From Candidatus Omnitrophota bacterium (GTDB lineage Bacteria; Omnitrophota; Gorgyraeia; 2-01-FULL-45-10), in the NCBI GenBank assembly GCA_026387135.1, contig JAPLMH010000166.1, forward strand, positions 1-13,204: a stretch of 13,204 nt of DNA. Reading direction: 5' to 3'. A program made the position numbers and the translations under genes. Every line of letters begins with the position of its first letter. Position 1 is the first letter of the stretch. Below, in pieces: positions 1 through 7,592 of this stretch. The notes beneath the pieces are model-generated. The model did no database searches. It was given only the letters and a program-made list of their open reading frames with translations, and was not told the origin of the DNA.

Positions 1-93
1 ATAGGCAACGGCAAGCCCGGAGCGATCACGACGCGGCTTCTGGGTGAATTCAAAAAACTGACAAAGGCGGACGGGGTTAAGTATGAATTGTGA
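1..93 (+). CDS. Class-IV aminotransferase, C-terminal tail (partial)
   Basis: Frame 1 is open from the window edge to a TGA at 91-93, giving 30 residues. The segment IGNGKPGAITTRL followed by a short lysine-rich helix resembles the C-terminal end of PLP-dependent class-IV aminotransferases (branched-chain or D-amino-acid type), where an IG(D/N)GKPG turn precedes the last helix. The catalytic lysine lies upstream of the window, so the substrate cannot be judged. The last 11 nt overlap the mcsA start, which suggests translational coupling and a shared transcript. The family call rests on one short motif and is moderate. That a real coding frame ends here is well supported by the tight junction. 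Confidence 0.6.
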   Translation: MGNGKPGAITTRLLGEFKKLTKADGVKYEL

Positions 94-589
94 TATTTGC
101 GGCAAAAAAGAGGCCACCGTACATCTTACCGAGATAGTAAATGAGCAGATGACGAAGCTGAATCTCTGCGAGGATTGCGCCCGCGAAAAAGGCGCCCAGA
201 TGGAAGAGCATTTCGGTTTGAGCGAGCTTCTCTCCGGGCTTACCGATATGGGCACCGCGGTGGAGCCGGAGGTGGCCATCACCACGAAATGTTCGAATTG
301 CGGCCTCACATACCAGAACTTCAGAAAGATCGGCAGGCTTGGCTGCAGCGAATGTTATGAAGCTTTCAAGAAAGAGCTGTCGCCCCTCCTGAAGAGGATC
401 CACGGCGCCGACCGCCACATAGGGAAGGTCTCATTAAGGGGTGGCAAGACGATCAAGGATACCAGGACGCTGCAGGACCTGAAGGTGCAGCTTGAAAAGG
501 CGATCCAGATGGAGGAGTTCGAAGAGGCGGCCAAACTCAGGGATAAGATCAGGGATTTTGAAAAGAAGGCGAAGGCCAAAGAAGAATGA
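83..589 (+). CDS. mcsA: McsA, zinc-binding activator of the McsB arginine kinase
   Basis: The 168-residue protein has the McsA layout. CxxC pairs lie at C3/C6, C29/C32, C70/C73 and C88/C91, enough for two zinc-ribbon-like sites. A C-terminal UVR motif (about residues 132-165, core EFEEAAKLRDKIRD) follows. In Firmicutes, McsA activates the protein-arginine kinase McsB and takes part in delivering arginine-phosphorylated proteins to ClpC-ClpP. Length is close to the family norm of about 170-185. The ATG at 83 lies inside the end of the upstream aminotransferase and the first codons already encode the first CxxC, so the start is firm. Its stop overlaps the mcsB start as ATGA. No CtsR repressor gene is visible beside it, unlike in Bacillus. 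All expected cysteines are present. Confidence 0.93.
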   Translation: MNCDICGKKEATVHLTEIVNEQMTKLNLCEDCAREKGAQMEEHFGLSELLSGLTDMGTAVEPEVAITTKCSNCGLTYQNFRKIGRLGCSECYEAFKKELSPLLKRIHGADRHIGKVSLRGGKTIKDTRTLQDLKVQLEKAIQMEEFEEAAKLRDKIRDFEKKAKAKEE

Positions 590-1641
590 CGAAAGTGAAT
601 ATCGACGATTTTTTGAAGAAAGACAGCGAGTGGCTCAAAGGAACGGGCCCCAATTCGGATATAGTCATGTCCTCGAGGGTGAGGCTTGCCAGAAATCTTG
701 ACAAGTTGGCATTCTCTCACTGGGCCGACAAAAAACAACAGGAATCGATAATGAACGCGGTCTTCGACGCCGCCCGATCAGTCAACTATCTCAAAGACGC
801 TCTCTTTATAAGGCTCAAGGACCTGAACGAGGTCGACAGGATATTTCTTGTGGAGAGGCACCTGATGAGCCCGGAGCATACCAAAGATGTTGAATTCAAA
901 GCTCTGATAGTGGACCCTAAGGAGATAGTCAGCATAATGGTCAATGAAGAGGACCATCTCAGGATCCAGGTCCTGCAGTCCGGGTTCAATCTCATGGAGG
1001 CATGGAGGATAGTAGACTCTCTCGATACGGAATTAAGTAAAAAATTATGGTTCGCTTATTCCGCTAAATGGGGGTATCTTACCGCATGTCCGACCAACAC
1101 CGGCACGGGCCTGCGTGGTTCGGTAATGCTTCATCTGCCGTCTCTGGTATTTACGGCTCAGATAGGCAAGATATTGCAGGCTACAGCTAAACTTGGGCTG
1201 AATATAAGAGGGCTCTACGGCGAAGGCACCGAGGCGAGCGGCAATCTTTTCCAGGTGTCGAACCAGGTATCTCTGGGGCGCACCGAAGAGGATATGATAG
1301 ACAATATAGAGAGGATAATAAATCAGATAATAGCGCGGGAAGAGACCACTAGGCGCACAATATCCACAAAGAACAGAGAGGCGCTGGTCGACAGGGTGTG
1401 GCGCGCCTATGGCACTCTGAAGAGCGCCCACATAATCACGAGCAATGAGACTATCGCGCTCCTTTCGGCGATAAGGCTCGGCGTCGATCTGGGCATAGTG
1501 AAGAACCTGGACAGGCGTATGGTGAACGAGCTGTTGATTCTTACCCAGCCGTCGCACCTGCAGAAGCTTGAAGGAAAAATTTTAAACGCTAACGAACGCG
1601 ACATGAAGCGCGCGGCACTTATCCGCGAAAGATTGACTTAA
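586..1641 (+). CDS. mcsB: McsB, protein arginine kinase
   Basis: The 351-residue phosphagen-kinase-fold protein transfers the ATP gamma-phosphate to arginine side chains, marking proteins for ClpC-ClpP. Visible signatures: SSRVRLARNL (29-38) for nucleotide binding; NEEDHLRIQ (120-128), with a candidate catalytic glutamate at E121; CPTNTGTGLRGSV (168-180), with the conserved cysteine at 168; and IRGLYGEGTEASGN (207-220). The segment RDMKRA (338-343) fits the RDxxRA pArg-binding allosteric motif described for McsB, which creatine and arginine kinases lack. Length matches the family (about 350-360). The ATG at 586 overlaps the mcsA stop by 4 nt, and the TAA is 15 nt before clpC. No key residue appears missing, so the kinase looks intact even though its partner clpC is broken. 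Confidence 0.95.
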   Translation: MTKVNIDDFLKKDSEWLKGTGPNSDIVMSSRVRLARNLDKLAFSHWADKKQQESIMNAVFDAARSVNYLKDALFIRLKDLNEVDRIFLVERHLMSPEHTKDVEFKALIVDPKEIVSIMVNEEDHLRIQVLQSGFNLMEAWRIVDSLDTELSKKLWFAYSAKWGYLTACPTNTGTGLRGSVMLHLPSLVFTAQIGKILQATAKLGLNIRGLYGEGTEASGNLFQVSNQVSLGRTEEDMIDNIERIINQIIAREETTRRTISTKNREALVDRVWRAYGTLKSAHIITSNETIALLSAIRLGVDLGIVKNLDRRMVNELLILTQPSHLQKLEGKILNANERDMKRAALIRERLT

Positions 1642-1656
1642 AGGAGATATTAAAAG

Positions 1657-2616
1657 ATGGCGATGTTCAATAGATTCACAGAGAGAGCGAGAAAGGTAAT
1701 CCTTCTGGCCAAAGAAGAGGCGAAGAGATTTAATCACGACTATATAGGCACGGAACATATTCTTCTGGGCCTCGTGAGAGAGGGCGAAGGAGTAGCCGCG
1801 GCAGTGCTGGCAAGCTTCGGGTTGACCTCCGACAAAATACGCATAGAGGTGGAAAAGCTGGTACAGCCCGGGCCGAGTACCGTGATATCAGGAGACCTTC
1901 CATTTACGCCAAAAGCGAAGAAGGTGATGGAGCTGGCTACAGAAGAGGCCAGAGCCCTTGGACATAACTACATTGGCACGGAGCATCTATTGCTTGGCTT
2001 GATACGAGAAGGCGAAGGGGTCGCATCGCAGGTCCTGATGAATCTGGGGTTGGAGCTCGAAAGGGTGCGTGAAGAGGTGATGAATCTGCTTGGCTCTGCC
2101 ATTCCGGGTTACGAGATGGGGCAGAAGGTCTCTCACGCGAAGACGCCGGCCCTCGACGCATTCGGCCGGGACCTCACAAAATTGGCAAAAGACAATAAAC
2201 TCGATCCTGTCATAGGCAGGAAGAATGAGATAGAGCGCGTTATACAGATATTATCCAGACGCACTAAGAATAACCCTGTTCTGCTCGGCGAAGCGGGCGT
2301 AGGTAAGACGGCGATAGTCGAAGGTCTCGCGCAGAAGATAGTGACTGGCGATATCCCGGAGATCCTGAAGGACCAAAGGATAATAATATTGGATCTTGCG
2401 CTTATGGTCGCCGGCACAAAGTACCGGGGCCAGTTCGAGGAGAGGATCAAAGCGGTGATGGATGAGATACAGCGCTCGGAGGATATCATAATCTTTATTG
2501 ACGAGCTCCACACTCTCATAGGCGCCGGCGGCGCCGAGGGCGCTATAGACGCTTCAAATATATTGAAGCCAGCCCTCTCGCGCGGAGAGATACAGTGCAT
2601 AGGGGCGACGAGGTGA
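1657..2616 (+). CDS. clpC: ClpC N-terminal part: Clp-N repeats and first AAA+ core, prematurely ended
   Basis: This frame encodes the first 319 residues of the ClpC unfoldase, which feeds arginine-phosphorylated or adaptor-bound substrates to ClpP. Two Clp-N repeats are clear (about 3-66 and 82-146, each with a YIGTEH motif and LLGL(V/I)REGEGVA). They are followed by NBD1 with Walker A GEAGVGKT (211-218) and Walker [10 protein letters not shown] (277-285). The frame runs through the sensor-1 region (IGAT) and hits TGA at 2614 just where ClpC normally continues [20 protein letters not shown]. That arginine-finger segment is missing. The start is supported by AAGGAG at 1641-1646, 10 nt upstream. 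Frame 2595-3944 resumes the same protein, so these are two pieces of one disrupted gene, by either real mutation or assembly error. Confidence 0.9.
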   Translation: MAMFNRFTERARKVILLAKEEAKRFNHDYIGTEHILLGLVREGEGVAAAVLASFGLTSDKIRIEVEKLVQPGPSTVISGDLPFTPKAKKVMELATEEARALGHNYIGTEHLLLGLIREGEGVASQVLMNLGLELERVREEVMNLLGSAIPGYEMGQKVSHAKTPALDAFGRDLTKLAKDNKLDPVIGRKNEIERVIQILSRRTKNNPVLLGEAGVGKTAIVEGLAQKIVTGDIPEILKDQRIIILDLALMVAGTKYRGQFEERIKAVMDEIQRSEDIIIFIDELHTLIGAGGAEGAIDASNILKPALSRGEIQCIGATR

Positions 2617-3944
2617 AGTTCACGGATGCCGCGATAGAAGCAGCGGCCAAACTTTCCGATAGATATATAACCGGCAGATACCTGCCCGATAAAGCTATAG
2701 ACCTGATAGATGAGGCGGGTGCCAGGGCGCGCCTCTCCACCATGACGGCTCCTCCGGATGTCAAAGATATCGAGGAGCAGATGGAGGTCGTAAAGAAAGA
2801 GAAGGAGCAGAGCGTTAAAGGCCAGGACTTCGAAAAGGCGGCTAAATTCCGCGATGAAGAAAGAAAGCTGAAAGAAGATCTCACCGGCATAAAGAAAGAA
2901 TGGAAAGAGTCGCGCGGCAAGATCGAGCCGAAGGTCACGGACGATGACATAGCCTATATAGTTTCAAAGTGGACCGGCATCCCGATAGTAAAACTCGAAG
3001 AGAAGGAGCAGTCAAAGTTCCTGAAGATGGAAGAGGGCCTGCATAAACGCGTCATAGGGCAGGATGAGTCGATAAGCGTTATCGCTCATGCCGTGAGGCG
3101 TTCGCGCGCCGGCATAAAGGATCCCAGGAGGCCTATAGGATCGTTCATATTCTTAGGGCCCACCGGTGTGGGCAAAACGCTTGTGGCCAGGGCGCTGGCC
3201 GAATACATGTTCGGCGACGAAGACGCGATAATACAGATCGATATGTCGGAGTATATGGAGAAGTTCAATGTATCGAGGCTCGTCGGAGCTCCTCCCGGAT
3301 ACGTCGGATATGATGAGGGAGGCCAGCTCACCGAGAAGGTGCGCCGCCGCCCGTATTCCGTAGTATTGCTTGATGAGATCGAAAAGGCGCACCCCGACGT
3401 ATTCAATATACTCTTGCAGATGCTGGAAGAGGGGCGTCTCACCGACTCGTTCGGCAGGAAAGTGGACTTTAAGAATACCATCATCATAATGACCTCGAAC
3501 ATAGGCGCAGAGACGCTTAAGAAGCAGGGCTCCATAGGATTCAAATCCCAGGAAGAGGAAGTGACATACCAGTCTATGAGGTCGAGGTTATTGGAGGAAG
3601 TGAAAAAAGTATTTAAGCCGGAGTTCTTAAACAGGGTGGACGACACGATAGTCTTCAGGCCTCTGACAAAAGAGGACCTCGATAAGATAATCGAGCTTGA
3701 GATAAAGGATGTTGAGTCCAGGCTTAAGGACCAGAAAATTATAATAGAACTGACCAAGGAAGCGAAAGATTTTCTGGTGGAGCGCGGATTTGACAAAGTC
3801 TTTGGCGCCAGGCCGCTGAAGAGGACCATCCAGAGATTCCTGGAGGATCCTCTGGCCGAAGAGATCATAAAGGGCAGTTACAAGAACGGCGCCAAGGTGC
3901 GCGTGACCGCAAAGGCCGACAGTCTGGACTTCGTTAAGGTTTAA
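2595..3944 (+). CDS. clpC: ClpC C-terminal part: M-domain and second AAA+ domain, out of frame with the N-part
   Basis: Recognisable ClpC sequence resumes at about V7 ([11 protein letters not shown]) in the frame of positions divisible by three. Visible parts: end of the NBD1 small subdomain (to about 50); UVR-like M-domain coiled coil (about 55-110, core [10 protein letters not shown]); NBD2 with Walker A GPTGVGKT (188-195), Walker [11 protein letters not shown] (256-265), sensor 1 MTSN (299-302), arginine finger R347 in FLNRVDD and sensor 2 GARPLKR (404-410). An IGF tripeptide (314-316) sits where ClpC carries its ClpP-binding loop. The listed start is a GTG at 2595 inside the first piece. 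A GGAGAGA at 2584-2590 could act as a ribosome site, but it also encodes conserved ClpC residues. With about 48 residues restored the total would be about 809, the usual ClpC length. A separately made product would lack most of NBD1. Confidence 0.88.
   Translation: MHRGDEVKFTDAAIEAAAKLSDRYITGRYLPDKAIDLIDEAGARARLSTMTAPPDVKDIEEQMEVVKKEKEQSVKGQDFEKAAKFRDEERKLKEDLTGIKKEWKESRGKIEPKVTDDDIAYIVSKWTGIPIVKLEEKEQSKFLKMEEGLHKRVIGQDESISVIAHAVRRSRAGIKDPRRPIGSFIFLGPTGVGKTLVARALAEYMFGDEDAIIQIDMSEYMEKFNVSRLVGAPPGYVGYDEGGQLTEKVRRRPYSVVLLDEIEKAHPDVFNILLQMLEEGRLTDSFGRKVDFKNTIIIMTSNIGAETLKKQGSIGFKSQEEEVTYQSMRSRLLEEVKKVFKPEFLNRVDDTIVFRPLTKEDLDKIIELEIKDVESRLKDQKIIIELTKEAKDFLVERGFDKVFGARPLKRTIQRFLEDPLAEEIIKGSYKNGAKVRVTAKADSLDFVKV
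2605..2616 (+). other. clpC: Deletion and frameshift junction in clpC
   Basis: Upstream frame 1 reads IGAT then R and TGA (2614-2616). The downstream frame reads VKFTDAA starting with GTG at 2613. In full-length ClpC about 48 residues, including the ERRFQ arginine-finger region, separate these points. The frames differ so that the lost length must equal 1 modulo 3 (for example 142 or 145 nt). The breakpoint lies within about 2608-2613, the bases ACGAGG. Sequence alone cannot tell a real deletion from a read or assembly error. Confidence 0.85.
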
Positions 3945-3952
3945 CATGTCGT

Positions 3953-5386
3953 ATGAGAAATATACGCGCACGACGCCGATTCAAGGCGACACTTATATTT
4001 TTACTTGTATTAAGCGCCATAGCGTTCTTTGAGAGCAGGATAGAGGCTTTCGCTCCTAGGGTGAAGATCCTGGCTGAGGACAGGATAGGGGGTGTCTTCG
4101 GCAAGAATCTGGACATATCCATAGGGCGTATCGACGGAGGTATAGTCCGCCCGATAGCTCTGCGGAATGTAAAAATATTGAGCAAAGCTCGCGAGAAATA
4201 CGGATCCCGGATATTTTTGATCAGGAACATGGTCTCGAATTACCGGGTTTGGGATCTCTTCTTTCCCGATAAATTCAAGAGAGCGCCCCGCATAGATATA
4301 GATTTTGAGACCAAGAACAGGGAGCTCTCAGGTTTTTTGACGGTCGAAGGAGCCATAGATAACGCCGTTGTGCGCGGTCATGTAAGATTATTTGGTTCAA
4401 GCAAAATAGAACTTGAAGGGCGTATCAAGAACGGCATAGCCCGTTTGATACTCAGGCCCGGATCGGGTCTGATCAAATTAGAGGCTAATTTCGCGGCGGA
4501 TGGAGTGCTGCTGATATCCGTAAAAGTAAAACACTTCAAGCTGCGGGACGTCGATCTTGCCGGAGACGTCATAATAAGGAATATAGCGGTAAAAAATTCT
4601 ATAGACCCGAAGGACGAATCTCTCGAAGGCGATATAGAAGCGACAAATGTAATAGTAAATTATAAACCGTTCTTTGATCTGAAGGCATCGTATAAAATAT
4701 CGAAGGAGACGCTGGAAGTTTCAGATCTCGATCTCGGGCATATGTTATATCTGAACGGAAAGTTCGGATTGAGGGAGCCGCATATTATAGATATGGTAGC
4801 GGTGACCGATAACATGAATATGCCGCAGGTCCTCTCGGTGATCAATGCCGGTTACGGCTCATATGTTTCAGGGTCTATGAACTCGAAGTCGGAGCTTAAA
4901 GGTACCGTAAATAATTTAAAGACCAATATACATTTTGAGATGAGAAAAGGCCGTATAGGTGAAGTGAATTTTGATTATTTGAGCGTATCTCTCAAGGGCG
5001 ACGGCCCCATGATGAGGATAGAGGACTCCAGGGTAATGCGCGAAAGCGGACCTGTGGTTCTGGGCGGTGAAATAGACTTAAGGCGTATAGGAAAAGAGAG
5101 CATCTTCGAGAATATAAAGGTGCTGAACGGCGAGAATACCATGGCCTGGGACGGGTGGGAGACCGCCAAGTGGCAGGATGTGCGTGAATTCAGGATGACA
5201 AAGAATGTCGCCGGCGGTTTTAATGTCGGGTTCAAAAAGTACGTAAATGATTCTAATGTGGACGAGAGCTTAAGGGAGCGGGATCAGGTTGAGCTCGGTT
5301 ACAACCTGCATCCGAATGACAGTATCAAGTTTAAGTTCGGGGATAACAGTAACTTTTTCGGTCTGGAGCACAAGGATAAGTTTTAA
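3953..5386 (+). CDS. AsmA/TamB-like membrane-anchored periplasmic protein
   Basis: The 477-residue protein has a basic N-terminus (MRNIRARRRFK), one hydrophobic segment (about 12-26), then a long region rich in alternating beta-strand patterns with no catalytic motif. Early features such as ISIGRIDGGIVRPIALRNVKI (about 56-75), later G-rich repeats (LNGKFGLREP, SELKGTVNNL, VVLGGEIDLR) and a final pair of amphipathic strands ending in Phe (about 445-477) resemble AsmA/TamB-family proteins. These span the periplasm as a beta-groove and carry phospholipid to the outer membrane. It is far shorter than TamB (about 1,250) and nearer AsmA size (about 600). The gene starts 8 nt after clpC and ends 13 nt before mlaE, which supports a lipid-transport role. 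No strong ribosome site is seen. The exact family is uncertain; only the anchor and beta-rich architecture are clear. Confidence 0.6.
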   Translation: MRNIRARRRFKATLIFLLVLSAIAFFESRIEAFAPRVKILAEDRIGGVFGKNLDISIGRIDGGIVRPIALRNVKILSKAREKYGSRIFLIRNMVSNYRVWDLFFPDKFKRAPRIDIDFETKNRELSGFLTVEGAIDNAVVRGHVRLFGSSKIELEGRIKNGIARLILRPGSGLIKLEANFAADGVLLISVKVKHFKLRDVDLAGDVIIRNIAVKNSIDPKDESLEGDIEATNVIVNYKPFFDLKASYKISKETLEVSDLDLGHMLYLNGKFGLREPHIIDMVAVTDNMNMPQVLSVINAGYGSYVSGSMNSKSELKGTVNNLKTNIHFEMRKGRIGEVNFDYLSVSLKGDGPMMRIEDSRVMRESGPVVLGGEIDLRRIGKESIFENIKVLNGENTMAWDGWETAKWQDVREFRMTKNVAGGFNVGFKKYVNDSNVDESLRERDQVELGYNLHPNDSIKFKFGDNSNFFGLEHKDKF

Positions 5387-5389
5387 TCA

Positions 5390-5397
5390 GAGGAAAG
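5390..5397 (+). promoter_or_regulatory. Ribosome binding site fixing the mlaE start
   Basis: The run GAGGAAAG just after the AsmA/TamB-like stop lies 2 nt upstream of the ATG at 5400, with its GAGG core about 6 nt away. This favours 5400 over the longer in-frame opening at 5289. The longer version would add 37 residues read out of frame inside the preceding gene. Confidence 0.6.
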
Positions 5398-5399
5398 AT

Positions 5400-6182
5400 A
5401 TGTTAAGGGACTTAGCTAAATTAATAGGAAAAAGATTCGTAGAGTTTGTCAGATACGGGGGAGGCGCCTCTATTCTTTTGGGCGAGACTCTATTCTGGAT
5501 ACCTATGCCGCCTATGAGAAGGAAGCAGATATTCGAACAGATGTCGAAGATCGGGGTAGACTCGCTCCCTATAGTCTCTCTGATAAGCCTCTTCACCGGA
5601 ATGGTCTTGGCGCTTCAAAGCGCATATCAGATGCAGAAGATCTCCGCGGAGATCTATATTGCGGGATTAGTTGCGCTCTCTATGGTGCGCGAGCTCGGGC
5701 CGGTCCTGACGGCGCTCATAGTCGCGGGCCGCATAGGCGCTTCCATCACCGCGGAAGTCGGGACGATGAAGGTCACGGAACAGATCGACGCCCTGGAGAC
5801 TCTCGCCACCAACCCCGTAAAGTATCTCGTTGTGCCGAGATTTTTAGCCCTCGTGATAATGATACCGCTTTTGACGCTCTATGCCGATGTCATCGGAGGG
5901 TTAGGAGGATACCTGATAGGCGTTCACAAGCTCAATATAACGCATGCAATGTATATGAAGATGACATGGAAGGCGTTGAAGTATAAAGATGTATATACCG
6001 GCCTGATAAAGAGCGTATTCTTCGCCGTCATAATATGTATAGTAGCGTGTTATGAAGGCATGAGGGCCGAGGGAGGAGCGGAGGGCGTCGGCAGGGCGAC
6101 TACGTCGAGCGTAGTGACGAGCTTCATATTGATAATAGCGTCCGACTGTTTCTTCACGGCGTTGTTCTACTTCTTAACTTAA
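5400..6182 (+). CDS. mlaE: MlaE-family ABC transporter permease (phospholipid transport)
   Basis: From ATG 5400 the protein is 260 residues, the usual MlaE length. The family core is clear: LISLFTGMVLALQSAYQMQK (61-80), SMVRELGPVLTALIVAGRIG (94-113), the EQIDALETLATNP motif (127-139) that docks on the ATPase, several hydrophobic segments (about 55-75, 85-112, 143-173, 203-218, 238-259) and GAEGVGRATTSSVV (226-239). MlaE is the inner-membrane permease of the MlaFEDB complex, which moves phospholipid between the inner membrane and the periplasm. Genes for the ATPase and the MCE substrate-binding subunit follow immediately. Direction of transport cannot be read from sequence. No MlaB STAS-domain gene is seen in the block. 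Confidence 0.93.
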   Translation: MLRDLAKLIGKRFVEFVRYGGGASILLGETLFWIPMPPMRRKQIFEQMSKIGVDSLPIVSLISLFTGMVLALQSAYQMQKISAEIYIAGLVALSMVRELGPVLTALIVAGRIGASITAEVGTMKVTEQIDALETLATNPVKYLVVPRFLALVIMIPLLTLYADVIGGLGGYLIGVHKLNITHAMYMKMTWKALKYKDVYTGLIKSVFFAVIICIVACYEGMRAEGGAEGVGRATTSSVVTSFILIIASDCFFTALFYFLT

Positions 6183-6189
6183 AAGAGAT

Positions 6190-6957
6190 ATGATAGAGAT
6201 AATAAACGTTTCAAAATCTTTTGACGGCCATAAGGAGCTGGATAACCTGAACTTGAATATAAAGACGGGCGAATCGACCGTTATCATAGGCCGCTCCGGC
6301 TGCGGCAAGAGCGTTCTTTTAAAACATATCATAGGTTTGTTAAAGCCGGACTCGGGGCATGTGCTGATAGACGGTAAAGATATAACACGCATGGACGAGA
6401 AGGAGCTCAGCGCTGTGAGGCTGAAGTTCGGCATGCTATTTCAGGGCGCCGCTCTTTTTGATTCGCTTAATATCCTTGAGAACGTGGGGTTCGCGCTGAT
6501 CGAACATACGAATACGCCCAGAGCCGATATAATTAAAAGGGTCAAGGAGAGCCTCACTCTCGTGGGGTTAAAGGACATAGAGTACAAGAAGCCCGCGGAG
6601 CTTTCCGGCGGCATGAGAAAGCGCGTAGGTTTGGCCCGCGCCATTCTCGTGAGGCCCGAGATAATGCTATACGACGAGCCCACGACCGGAGTCGACCCGA
6701 TCATGGGCGACTCTATCAACGATCTCATAATCAAGTTACATACGAAGCTTAATGTAACATCTATAGCCGTTACGCACGACATGATCAGCGCCTATAAGAT
6801 AGCCGACAGGGTCGCCATGTTATATAATGGCAAGATAGTAGCGGACGGCACACCCGATGAGATAAAGAATACTAAGGACCCCATAGTCAGGCAGTTCATC
6901 ACGGGCGCCGGCACGGGGCCGATAACGGAAGGTATAGATTTCGAGCATTTGGTATAA
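6190..6957 (+). CDS. mlaF: MlaF-family ABC transporter ATPase
   Basis: The 255-residue nucleotide-binding protein has all ABC motifs: Walker A GRSGCGKS (34-41), Q-loop Q85 in LFQGAALFDS, signature LSGGMRKR (138-145), Walker B IMLYDEPT (158-165) and switch histidine H196 in VTHDM. The FQGAALFDSLN Q-loop and the LSGGMRKRVGLARA signature are typical of the MlaF/Mkl group energising MCE-type lipid transporters. It starts 7 nt after the mlaE stop, preceded by a weak AAGAGA site. The C-terminal tail after about 235 (GAGTGPITEGIDFEHLV) resembles the extension that contacts the partner subunit in MlaF proteins. It should couple ATP hydrolysis to lipid movement by the MlaE and MlaD homologues. Confidence 0.94.
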   Translation: MIEIINVSKSFDGHKELDNLNLNIKTGESTVIIGRSGCGKSVLLKHIIGLLKPDSGHVLIDGKDITRMDEKELSAVRLKFGMLFQGAALFDSLNILENVGFALIEHTNTPRADIIKRVKESLTLVGLKDIEYKKPAELSGGMRKRVGLARAILVRPEIMLYDEPTTGVDPIMGDSINDLIIKLHTKLNVTSIAVTHDMISAYKIADRVAMLYNGKIVADGTPDEIKNTKDPIVRQFITGAGTGPITEGIDFEHLV

Positions 6958-6979
6958 ATACAATACGACGGAGGGGTAG

Positions 6980-7588
6980 ATGGATGATCTGAAGATCTTT
7001 GAATTGAAGGTGGGCGTGTTCATAATGATAGGTGTGGCTATACTTTTTATCATAGTATTTTCTATAGGCGATATTAATCTTGTGAAGAGGGGCTATCATA
7101 TAAAAGTGGATTTCAATTTCGTCGATGGTATCGGCCCAAGCGCGCCGGTGAGGGTCTCTGGAATCGGTGTAGGGCAGATAGATGGGCTTAAACTCTACTA
7201 TGACGAGAAAGAGAAGAGGACGAAGGCCCAGCTTAACGCGTGGGTGAGAGAGGGCGTCAAGATAGAGGAAGATGCCGTCGCTACGATAAGCACTCTCGGC
7301 TTTATGGGTGAGAAGTACATGGAGATAGCTCCCGGGAGTTCCGGTAAGCCGTTCTTAAAGAACGGGGATCTTCTGGTAGGCAAAGACCCTGTTCCGATGG
7401 CGAAGGTCATTGAGAACTTAAGCGAATTGACAAGCTCTGTTAATGTGATAGTGAACAGGCTGAAGAACGGAGAGGGCACCATAGGCAAACTGTTGACGAG
7501 AGACAAGATCCATCAGGACCTTGAGGCATTCGTCGAGGACATAAAGAATAATCCATGGAAACTTTTAAACAAACCCAGAGGGCAATAA
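6980..7588 (+). CDS. mlaD: MlaD-like MCE-domain lipid-binding protein
   Basis: The 202-residue protein has one N-terminal transmembrane segment (about 11-29) and an MCE domain (about 38-119) with the family pattern FNFVDGIGPSAPVRVSGIGVGQIDG, quoted here in part as VRVSGIGVGQIDG (57-69), and TLGFMGEKYMEIAPGS (105-120). MlaD proteins form hexameric rings with a hydrophobic pore on the periplasmic face of the inner membrane and pass phospholipid to or from the permease. After the MCE domain come a helical stretch (140-190) and a NNPWKLLNKP tail (190-199). Strong ribosome site GGAGGGG at 6970-6976 precedes ATG 6980. The 22-nt gap before it is the largest in the window. The single MCE domain is like E. 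coli MlaD, unlike the multi-MCE PqiB and LetB. Confidence 0.92.
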   Translation: MDDLKIFELKVGVFIMIGVAILFIIVFSIGDINLVKRGYHIKVDFNFVDGIGPSAPVRVSGIGVGQIDGLKLYYDEKEKRTKAQLNAWVREGVKIEEDAVATISTLGFMGEKYMEIAPGSSGKPFLKNGDLLVGKDPVPMAKVIENLSELTSSVNVIVNRLKNGEGTIGKLLTRDKIHQDLEAFVEDIKNNPWKLLNKPRGQ

Positions 7589-7592
7589 GCAT

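Noticed and set aside
132..589. Shared UVR-like sequence in McsA and the ClpC M-domain as a recent duplication
   Set aside because: The EFEEAAKLRD and [10 protein letters not shown] cores are similar, but this resemblance is a known property of both families and the flanking DNA is not repeated.
1045..1557. A 170-codon minus-strand frame opposite mcsB
   Set aside because: The plus strand encodes intact McsB with all signature motifs; the antisense translation shows no family features.
1663..2100. Internal duplication in the clpC 5' region
   Set aside because: The two YIGTEH repeats are the normal pair of Clp-N motifs found across the family, not a new event.
3086..3868. A 260-codon open frame on the minus strand opposite clpC
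   Set aside because: It lies entirely opposite the strongly conserved NBD2 of ClpC. Its translation is serine-rich low-complexity sequence with no recognisable motif and no ribosome site, as expected for an antisense shadow.
5289..5399. A 37-residue N-terminal extension of MlaE from ATG 5289
   Set aside because: It overlaps the end of the preceding gene in another frame, shows no MlaE similarity, and a GAGGAAAG site points to ATG 5400, which gives the usual family length.
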